Positions 57,855 through 64,000 of a stretch of DNA of 64,000 nucleotides are shown one piece after another. Made by a program: the position numbers and the translations under genes. The stretch spans positions 23,642-87,641 of the forward strand of contig JAIPBM010000018.1 of NCBI GenBank assembly GCA_021739695.1, read 5' to 3'. Source of the stretch: Flavobacteriales bacterium (lineage in GTDB: Bacteria; Bacteroidota; Bacteroidia; UBA10329). The notes below the pieces were generated by a model, which saw only the letters and a program-made list of their open reading frames with translations, was not told the origin of the DNA and ran no database searches. How positions within the stretch are numbered: position 1 is the first letter of the stretch; every line of letters begins with the position of its first letter.

Positions 57855-60704
57855 TTGAAAAGGCTCACACTCTTCATTTTACTGCTCACTCCGTTCTTTA
57901 CTTGGGCGCAGCATCCATCTTATTGGGTGCTCAACCACGAGCAAGGTCTGCCATCGCTTAAGGTTTATGATCTGATGGAGGATAGCCTTGATGTGGTTTG
58001 GGCGGGCACTTCAGAAGGGTTGGTTCATTATGACGGATTGTGGCTTCAAACGCTGAGAACAGAAACAGCACGCTCGCAAGACAGAAGTATGCTGCAAATG
58101 GGACCAAATGGTCAGGTTTGGTCCATGAACTTTGCTGGCGAGCTTTTTCTGTCGAGTTATGAATCGATGGAACAGCATCAGATTCCGGAAGATCTGCCAA
58201 CCAGCAAGGTGAGTTACCTAGAGCGAATAGGTGATGAACTGTTCTTTATGACGCGCAATGAAATCTTGAAAAGTGACCTTTTGGGTAACGACTTTTCGTT
58301 GCTCCGTAAAGCTGCGGAGAACACTTCATTCTACGGATTGGCAGCTCCGAATTTTGCGCTTACTGCAAAAGGTCTCATTGATCTCCCTTCAGGAAATCGG
58401 TTAGCAGAGAAGGAGGAAGCCGCTTCTACCCTCTGTTCTTCCAACGGCAAAATCTATCAATACTATTACATCACTGGAACGGTGCTGGGATTGAATGCTG
58501 AAGGCTCCGACACCATTGTCAAAAACCTGAGGCGAAGCGAAGGGCCAACTCCACTTATCACAGGCGTGAGGAACACCTCTGCCGGTACGTGGATTCTGAC
58601 CTACGATGGCGCTTATTTGGTTGAAAGCGCTTCGTGGCTTTTCCCATCAACACCCGTTTCGGATGTAATTGAGACCAAAGATGGTGCACACTGGTTTTCT
58701 ACCCTTACCGATGGGATCGCAGTGGTGCCAGATCTGGGCTTGCAGCGCTATGGCAAAGAACCCGATGCTTTGCCTACACAGCGTTTCAACCGTGTGCGAA
58801 AACTGCCGAACGGAAACGTGGTGGCCACTGACAATAACGGAATGGCGTTGCTCATTCATCCCGAAAAAGGACTTCTTGCCTCTTTCAAATCGGAGTTTAC
58901 CAGAGAAAGCGAAGTCCTTGCCATAGACACGGTCAACAATCGGATTTTGGCGGCCTTCGGAGACCTCTACTTGCTGGACGGAAACACGCTGAAACAACTC
59001 GACAAATTCTCTGGAAACGTGAAAAGCATTACGCTTTGGGGAGGGAATATTTCCATTGTGGATGCAACCAACCTCTATGCTTTCACTTATGATGGAAACC
59101 GATTCGGAGATAAACTTGATGTTTTTGATGTTGAACAAGCAGTGTATCAGAATGCAATTGATAGGGACGGACGGCAGTGGTTGCTCACGGCCACGGGCGC
59201 ACTGGTAAATGGTTCTGCGTTCGTTGTTCCTAATTCAACCACCACATTTCGCCCAAGTTTGATGGCAACAGCTGCTGACGGCCGAGTTTATCTGACAAAT
59301 AGAAAAGACAGCATTGCGGTTGCCGATAATGGTGCGTTCAACCATTGGTTGGCCATTCCTGGAATAATGCGCCAAAGCGGCACCATTCGCAGCATCTATG
59401 CTTCGCCTTCTCATTTGTTCGTGCTGCTTTCCAACGCCCTTCTCATTCATGATCTGAAAACTGAAAACTGGCAGCGGATTGGTCAAAGCGAAGGACTGCC
59501 ATCTACCGACCTGAAAGATGTGGTGGCAGACAACAACCGTGCTTGGCTGGCCACCTTTAACGGGCTGTATTCCATCCCGCTATCGCAGAATGAAATCCAA
59601 TTATCGCCAACGGTACAATTGCGCACGTTAAAAGTAAACGGTCAGGTAATTCCACTTTCGCCTAACCTTGAACTTCAGCACAACCAGAACGATATTGAGC
59701 TGATCCTTAGAGGAATTTCTACCAAAAGTCGCGGCCGCATTCAGTTTGCGTACAAACTCAACGGTTTGATGAATGATTTTGAGGTGAACGAGAACGGAGC
59801 GGTGATCCGATTTCGAGCACTTGCACCGGGCAGCTACAATTTGGAGGTTTTTGCGCTGGATGTGAACGGTATTCCAAGCGAAAAGCACCTTCAATTGTCG
59901 TTCGTCATTCAAAAACCATGGTATGCCACGTGGCCGTTTTTATTGTTGGTTGCGCTTGTGTTGGTGGCAACGGTCAGCACTGTTTTCTTGTTCCGCATCC
60001 GATACATCAACAATCGAAACTCGCAGGAATTGGAACGAAGCCGTCTGATGGAAGACCTCCGCGCTTCGCAAATGACTGCACTGCGAGCACAGATGAACCC
60101 ACATTTCATGTTCAATGTGCTCAACTCCATTCAAGGATTGTTCACCATTGGTAAGACCGAAAAGGCAAACGAAGTGATGAGTCGGTTCTCCGACCTGATG
60201 CGTTCCATACTGGATGTGCGCGACCAGAACACCATCGGATTGGACAAGGAACTGGAAATGATCGGGCTCTATCTTGAGTTGGAAGCCGTGCGATTTGGCG
60301 ATGAGTTCACATATCAACTCAAGGTTGATGCAGACATCGACCCGAAAAAAGTGGAAGTGCCATCATTGCTCATTCAGCCATACGTAGAAAATGCAGTGAA
60401 ACACGGGCTGTTGCATCGGAAGGGAAACAAGAATCTGTCTGTTTCGCTCGTACTGATGGAAAACGCAACCATGCTGGAAGTGCGCATTGACGACAATGGA
60501 ATTGGGCGCGAAAAAGCAGGCGAACTTCGGTCGGAAAAACACAAATCCTTTGCCACACAGGCAACTTCATCTCGGCTCGATCTGCTAAACGTGGAGAACG
60601 CGCACAAGATCGGTGTTGAGATCATCGATAAGAAAGACGGAGCAGGTAACGCCAACGGAACCTTGGTCATTCTGCGGATTCCGCTCACAGCAAAAGTCAG
60701 TTGA
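57855..60704 (+). CDS. LytS-type sensor histidine kinase with two-component propeller sensor domain
   Basis: A membrane sensor kinase of about 949 residues. After a signal peptide come roughly 600 residues of propeller blades (WAGTSEGLVHYDG and VVADNNRAWLATFNGLYSI are typical), a Y_Y_Y-type domain (FAYKLNGLMNDF, LAPGSYNLEVFALD), one membrane helix, and a His_kinase domain with the phosphorylated His750 in QMNPHFMFNVLNSIQG and the ATP motif PYVENAVKHGL then DDNGIG. The longest reading starts with TTG at 57768; TTG at 57855 gives a clean signal (LKRLTLFILLLTPFFTWAQ) and leaves the direct repeat outside the gene; ATG at 57804 is the alternative. The LytTR regulator follows. Confidence 0.9.
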   Translation: MKRLTLFILLLTPFFTWAQHPSYWVLNHEQGLPSLKVYDLMEDSLDVVWAGTSEGLVHYDGLWLQTLRTETARSQDRSMLQMGPNGQVWSMNFAGELFLSSYESMEQHQIPEDLPTSKVSYLERIGDELFFMTRNEILKSDLLGNDFSLLRKAAENTSFYGLAAPNFALTAKGLIDLPSGNRLAEKEEAASTLCSSNGKIYQYYYITGTVLGLNAEGSDTIVKNLRRSEGPTPLITGVRNTSAGTWILTYDGAYLVESASWLFPSTPVSDVIETKDGAHWFSTLTDGIAVVPDLGLQRYGKEPDALPTQRFNRVRKLPNGNVVATDNNGMALLIHPEKGLLASFKSEFTRESEVLAIDTVNNRILAAFGDLYLLDGNTLKQLDKFSGNVKSITLWGGNISIVDATNLYAFTYDGNRFGDKLDVFDVEQAVYQNAIDRDGRQWLLTATGALVNGSAFVVPNSTTTFRPSLMATAADGRVYLTNRKDSIAVADNGAFNHWLAIPGIMRQSGTIRSIYASPSHLFVLLSNALLIHDLKTENWQRIGQSEGLPSTDLKDVVADNNRAWLATFNGLYSIPLSQNEIQLSPTVQLRTLKVNGQVIPLSPNLELQHNQNDIELILRGISTKSRGRIQFAYKLNGLMNDFEVNENGAVIRFRALAPGSYNLEVFALDVNGIPSEKHLQLSFVIQKPWYATWPFLLLVALVLVATVSTVFLFRIRYINNRNSQELERSRLMEDLRASQMTALRAQMNPHFMFNVLNSIQGLFTIGKTEKANEVMSRFSDLMRSILDVRDQNTIGLDKELEMIGLYLELEAVRFGDEFTYQLKVDADIDPKKVEVPSLLIQPYVENAVKHGLLHRKGNKNLSVSLVLMENATMLEVRIDDNGIGREKAGELRSEKHKSFATQATSSRLDLLNVENAHKIGVEIIDKKDGAGNANGTLVILRIPLTAKVS

Positions 60705-60716
60705 TGGAATGAGAAC

Positions 60717-60726
60717 GACCATTCGT
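60717..60726 (+). promoter_or_regulatory. Single copy of the putative LytTR half-site before the regulator gene
   Basis: GACCATTCGT is the exact reverse complement of the ACGAATGGTC repeated at 57778-57809. It lies 45 bases before the ATG of the LytTR regulator. Only a weak second half is seen 21 bases upstream. Confidence 0.45.
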
Positions 60727-60770
60727 ATAAATTCTGCAGCGCGAAATCCGTTGTCTGTTAGTTTCGCCAA

Positions 60771-61481
60771 ATGAGACCACTCCAAGTTGGCATCATTGAA
60801 GATGAGTTTTTAGCGCGCGAAACGCTAAAAGCTTTCCTCGAACGCCATTGCGAAAGCGTTGAGGTTCTGTTTATGGCAGGCGATCTTGAATCGGGTGTGA
60901 ATGCCATTCGAGCACATCAGCCAGAAGCCATTTTCCTCGATATTGAAATGCCCGGCCATAGCGGCATGGAAGTGCGGAATCTTTTAGGCGAAACCACAGA
61001 GCCCCTTATTGTTTTTACAACGGCCTATGCCAATTACGCGGTCGATGCTTTTGGGTTGGAAGCGGTTGATTACCTACTCAAACCTATTGATATTGTAAAA
61101 CTTAGGAGAGCGGTTGACCGTCTTCGCGAACGGACAAAAAAACAGGCCAAACTGAGCGATGGGAGCATCACCATTCCAACCACAAATGGGCAGTTGCTTG
61201 TAAAGACCGACAACATTCTTTTCCTAAAAGCCGATGGTTCTTACACCGAGGTTCACACCAATGCGGAGCGGCATCTTGTAAGCCGCAAACTCATTGAAAT
61301 GGAAGAGTTGCTCGACCCCGAACAATTCCTCCGTGTACACCGAAGTTATGTGGTAAACGTGAGTAAGATGATTGAATTTGTGCGGCAAGCAAACAGCAGC
61401 CTGAAAATGGAAAATGGAACCATCATTCCTGTTTCTAGAAGCAATAAGGAACTGGTCAGAGGTCTTTTTCAAAGTAATTGA
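60771..61481 (+). CDS. LytTR-family response regulator
   Basis: A 236-residue regulator. The receiver domain (1-120) has the acidic pair Glu10-Asp11, the phosphoacceptor Asp57 in FLDIEMPG, Thr in VFTTAYANYA and the lysine in DYLLKPID. The LytTR DNA-binding domain (about 138-236) shows ILFLKADGSYTEVHT, LVSRKLIEMEELL, FLRVHRSYVVN and a late SRSNKELV. It is the cognate partner of the kinase just upstream. Such proteins bind pairs of short direct repeats about 21 bases apart, which are present in this neighbourhood. The ATG at 60771 is the natural start. Confidence 0.94.
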   Translation: MRPLQVGIIEDEFLARETLKAFLERHCESVEVLFMAGDLESGVNAIRAHQPEAIFLDIEMPGHSGMEVRNLLGETTEPLIVFTTAYANYAVDAFGLEAVDYLLKPIDIVKLRRAVDRLRERTKKQAKLSDGSITIPTTNGQLLVKTDNILFLKADGSYTEVHTNAERHLVSRKLIEMEELLDPEQFLRVHRSYVVNVSKMIEFVRQANSSLKMENGTIIPVSRSNKELVRGLFQSN

Positions 61482-61512
61482 TACCATTCATAGATCAGTA
61501 ACGACCACTGGT
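61482..61512 (+). promoter_or_regulatory. Direct repeat resembling a LytTR-regulator site before the LamG protein gene
   Basis: TACCATTCAT (61482-61491) and GACCACTGGT (61503-61512) start 21 bases apart; each matches GACCATTCGT at eight of ten places. They begin directly after the regulator stop and end 67 bases before the ATG at 61580. A -7-like TGAATTTG follows at 61531. Confidence 0.5.
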
Positions 61513-61579
61513 GTAATGGTGCTTGCTTACTGAATTTGACTTGAAGAGTTTTGGCCATTCACACCCAAAATTCAACTAC

Positions 61580-63979
61580 ATGAAAAAGATTTTACTCACC
61601 CTTGGCGTTGGCGCTTTTTTATCTGCTGCCGTAGCACAAGACATCACATCCAATCTCGAAGCTTACGTCTCGTTTGATGGAGGAGATGCGATTATCGATG
61701 CAGGAAATGCACAGTATGCTGGCATCATAAACGGTGCTACCCCAGCAGACGACAGAAACGGAAACGCCAATTCAGCCATGTATTTGGATGGCAATGATTG
61801 GATTGACTTCGGAAATTATGCCGATTACCAATTCGGATACGATAGCTTCACCATTACCTGCTGGATGAAAGGGCATTTGAGTGGTTCTAGTGCAGGCTAT
61901 GTAATCGGAAAACGTGGTTTTACAAACGGTGTTGACCGTGTATATGCTCTCACTTACAACTATACTAACGGAGGGCAAGCGTTTGGCTATTTCCGTGATA
62001 ATAACGGATTGGCAACCACCTATCCAACAGCCAATGTGTTGGCCAACGAATGGCACCATGTGGCAATGGTTGTTGACCGAAGCAACGGTGCTATTGGCTT
62101 CTATATCGATGGAGCCTTTGTTTCTGGTGAACTATTGAGCGGAGGATTCATGGGACTTGACGCCAACGGAACCTCTTACGGAAACCTCGTGATGGGCCGC
62201 TCTTCCAATGGCGACCAATATTTTAAAGGATGGATTGACGAAGTGCGCATTTACAGAAGAGCGCTTACTGCGCTGGATCTTACATTATTGGCCGATCCTC
62301 CAACCATCGACCTAACCAGTAACCTGAAGATAGACCTTCCATTCTGTGATGGGCAAGTGGTGGATGAGACCACGCTTCATGACATGAGCACGCAGTTTGA
62401 CGGCACATATGCCACAACCGACCGTAACGGCACAACTGATGCTGCGCGGGCGTTCTCAACAGGAAGCCAAAGTTATGTACAGCTTCCTCATGACCTGATT
62501 GCCAGCACCGATTTCACCATTGCGCTTTGGTATTATTACGTAGAATCTCCACTTACCGAATATCCTAGACTGGTTGATCTAAGCAAGCAGCTCAACTCGA
62601 ACAATGATGCCATCATCCTTTATGCATCCGTTTCGGGCGCCAACGTTCCTTACTTATCTATGTGGAATGCAAGCGGAATACAACAGGTTTCGATGTATGC
62701 AGGTGGCACAACTTCCATAAACGAGTGGACTCATTTGGTTGTAACCAAGGTTGGAAGCCTTTACAGCATTTACATGAATGGTCAACTCACATCGTCTGCA
62801 AGCAACCCCTTCGTTCCGGCAAACGTGAATCGTATCGTGTCTAAATTGGGGAAAAGTGCTTACACAAGCGAGCCTGAATTGTTCCTTGGTTCAATAGATG
62901 ATTTCAAAGTGTGGCAACGCGGCCTGACTGCAGATGAAGTTGATGCACTGTATAACGAGACCGATCCATGCGTTCCAGTTGTTCCGTGCGATGTTTATAT
63001 CCCAGATGCAGTATTCAAACAAGCACTGGTCAATAACTCAACGATTAACACCAATCAAGACACAGAAATTCAGTGTTCAGAAGCTGCTGCATATTCAGGT
63101 TATATTGGTTTAAATAGCTTGGCCATTACGGATTTGACTGGCTTAGAAGCGTTTACCTCACTAACTCAGCTTGATATTGGTTATACCAGTGTTCCATCCT
63201 TCGACATTACCGCAAACACGGCTCTAACTTATTTCGATTGCTCAGGAATTGGGTTTTCAGGCGCAACATTGACATTTGATGCAGCCAATGCAGCGTTGCA
63301 AACTGTGTTTGCAGAAAGCAATCAACTGGCTGGCTTGGATGTAAGTGCGCTTCCAAACCTTTACTACTTGAAATGTGGTTACAATAACACGTTGGCAAAT
63401 CTAGATTTGAGCCAAAATCCTGCTTTGGAAATCCTAGCAGTTGATAACAATTTTCTGACCGATTTAGATTTGAGCAACAACCCGCTGCTAACAGATCTTT
63501 CTTGTACTTATAACGCAATTGTAGCGTTAGACCTATCGGCCAATTCAAACCTCTTAACGATAGGTGTTTCAAACAATGCGCTGACCTACCTGAATGTGGC
63601 CAATGGAAACAATACCAATGTCACGTTTTACAACTCATTCAATAACCCGAACTTGGGATGTATTCAGGTGGATGATGTGGCCTATAGCAACGCCAATTGG
63701 ACGAATGTGAGTTCATGGTCAACCTTCAACACGTATTGTACACCACCAATTACTGTTGGTATAGATGAACAAGAACCGACCACGCTTAACATCTACCCAA
63801 ATCCGACCAAAAGCGAACTATTCTTCTCTGAAGCCATTGCTGGCGAGGTGTTAGACATAACCGGAAAGACCTTGATCCAATTCCCTATGACAAGAACACT
63901 TGATTTGAGCCAATTGGCCGATGGTGTTTACCTCATTCGCACCGCAAGCGGAACGGTAAATCGCATTGTGAAGAATTGA
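61580..63979 (+). CDS. Large secreted protein: two LamG domains, leucine-rich repeats, type IX sorting domain
   Basis: A 799-residue surface or secreted protein. The ATG at 61580 gives the signal MKKILLTLGVGAFLSAAVAQ. Two LamG/concanavalin-like sandwiches follow, about 25-235 (WIDEVRIYRRALTALDLTLL at its end) and 245-455 (SIDDFKVWQRGLTADEVDAL at its end). Then come irregular leucine-rich repeats (about 500-690: LTDLDLSNNPLLTDLSCTYN-like blocks), a CIQVDDVAY close, and a C-terminal type A sorting domain (LNIYPNPTKSELFF, LADGVYLIR, NRIVKN). LamG domains suggest carbohydrate or protein binding. The upstream LytTR-type sites suggest control by the adjacent two-component system. Confidence 0.9.
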   Translation: MKKILLTLGVGAFLSAAVAQDITSNLEAYVSFDGGDAIIDAGNAQYAGIINGATPADDRNGNANSAMYLDGNDWIDFGNYADYQFGYDSFTITCWMKGHLSGSSAGYVIGKRGFTNGVDRVYALTYNYTNGGQAFGYFRDNNGLATTYPTANVLANEWHHVAMVVDRSNGAIGFYIDGAFVSGELLSGGFMGLDANGTSYGNLVMGRSSNGDQYFKGWIDEVRIYRRALTALDLTLLADPPTIDLTSNLKIDLPFCDGQVVDETTLHDMSTQFDGTYATTDRNGTTDAARAFSTGSQSYVQLPHDLIASTDFTIALWYYYVESPLTEYPRLVDLSKQLNSNNDAIILYASVSGANVPYLSMWNASGIQQVSMYAGGTTSINEWTHLVVTKVGSLYSIYMNGQLTSSASNPFVPANVNRIVSKLGKSAYTSEPELFLGSIDDFKVWQRGLTADEVDALYNETDPCVPVVPCDVYIPDAVFKQALVNNSTINTNQDTEIQCSEAAAYSGYIGLNSLAITDLTGLEAFTSLTQLDIGYTSVPSFDITANTALTYFDCSGIGFSGATLTFDAANAALQTVFAESNQLAGLDVSALPNLYYLKCGYNNTLANLDLSQNPALEILAVDNNFLTDLDLSNNPLLTDLSCTYNAIVALDLSANSNLLTIGVSNNALTYLNVANGNNTNVTFYNSFNNPNLGCIQVDDVAYSNANWTNVSSWSTFNTYCTPPITVGIDEQEPTTLNIYPNPTKSELFFSEAIAGEVLDITGKTLIQFPMTRTLDLSQLADGVYLIRTASGTVNRIVKN

Positions 63980-64000
63980 AAATAATGATGGTGGGTTTGA

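Overview
The window is a chromosomal segment of a Bacteroidota bacterium, most likely in or near Flavobacteriales. The evidence is: a block of type IX secretion / gliding genes (GldJ, a PorP/SprF-type protein, PorU, PorV) next to murF, cdd and pyruvate dehydrogenase genes; several secreted proteins ending in type IX sorting domains (PNP followed by GVYLIR-like motifs); SUMF-fold and LolC-type lipoprotein signals; and many copies of the Bacteroidota -7 promoter box TAnnTTTG, twice with a CTTG box 19 bases upstream. No rRNA, CRISPR array, integrase or transposase was seen. Nearly all of the sequence is tightly packed coding DNA.

Layout: 1-4 kb holds pheT (cut by the edge), anmK, an acyl-CoA dehydrogenase and murF. 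4-13 kb is the secretion block gldJ-porP / porU-porV, followed by ispF and cdd. 13-16 kb is pdhA and pdhC with a four-helix-bundle gene lodged between them inside a 29-base inverted repeat. 16-23 kb has two sister lipoproteins, recG, tsaC, a glutamate-type dehydrogenase and nhaD; the last two are bracketed by inverted copies of a structured repeat. 23.5-27 kb is exbB-exbD-tonB-folC and tRNA-Val. 27-34 kb is a seven-gene drug-export type operon (tetR, tolC, hlyD, two ATPases, two permeases), where hlyD alone is bracketed by inverted copies of a multi-hairpin repeat. 34-43 kb has two MscS channels, a methyltransferase, a sorted secreted protein, an orphan ABC ATPase with a cobalamin adenosyltransferase, DUF2795, an M42 peptidase, a 45-residue membrane ORF, HicAB, a CaCA antiporter and an acyltransferase. 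43-57 kb has an outer-membrane barrel, a GH3 ligase coupled to an amine oxidase, two secreted esterases, a GH1 glucosidase, dxr and rseP. 57-64 kb is a lipoprotein, a propeller-type histidine kinase, its LytTR regulator and a LamG/LRR secreted protein.

The most interesting signals are not protein families but DNA structure. (1) Paired 21-base-spaced motifs resembling LytTR-regulator sites lie upstream of the lipoprotein and of the LamG protein, with a single copy before the regulator gene; this suggests a small self-contained regulon. (2) Three copies of an intergenic element keep two hairpins whose arm sequences differ but still pair, i.e. covariation, and two copies carry a second repeat module in their loops in opposite orientations. 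(3) Inverted multi-hairpin repeats bracket a single operon gene, hlyD. (4) The four-helix-bundle gene looks like a small cassette with its own terminal inverted repeats. (5) Several genes have a perfect -7 box only 4-5 bases before the ATG, suggesting leaderless mRNAs.

All function calls rest on reading translated sequence and recalled family motifs; no database search or computation was run.
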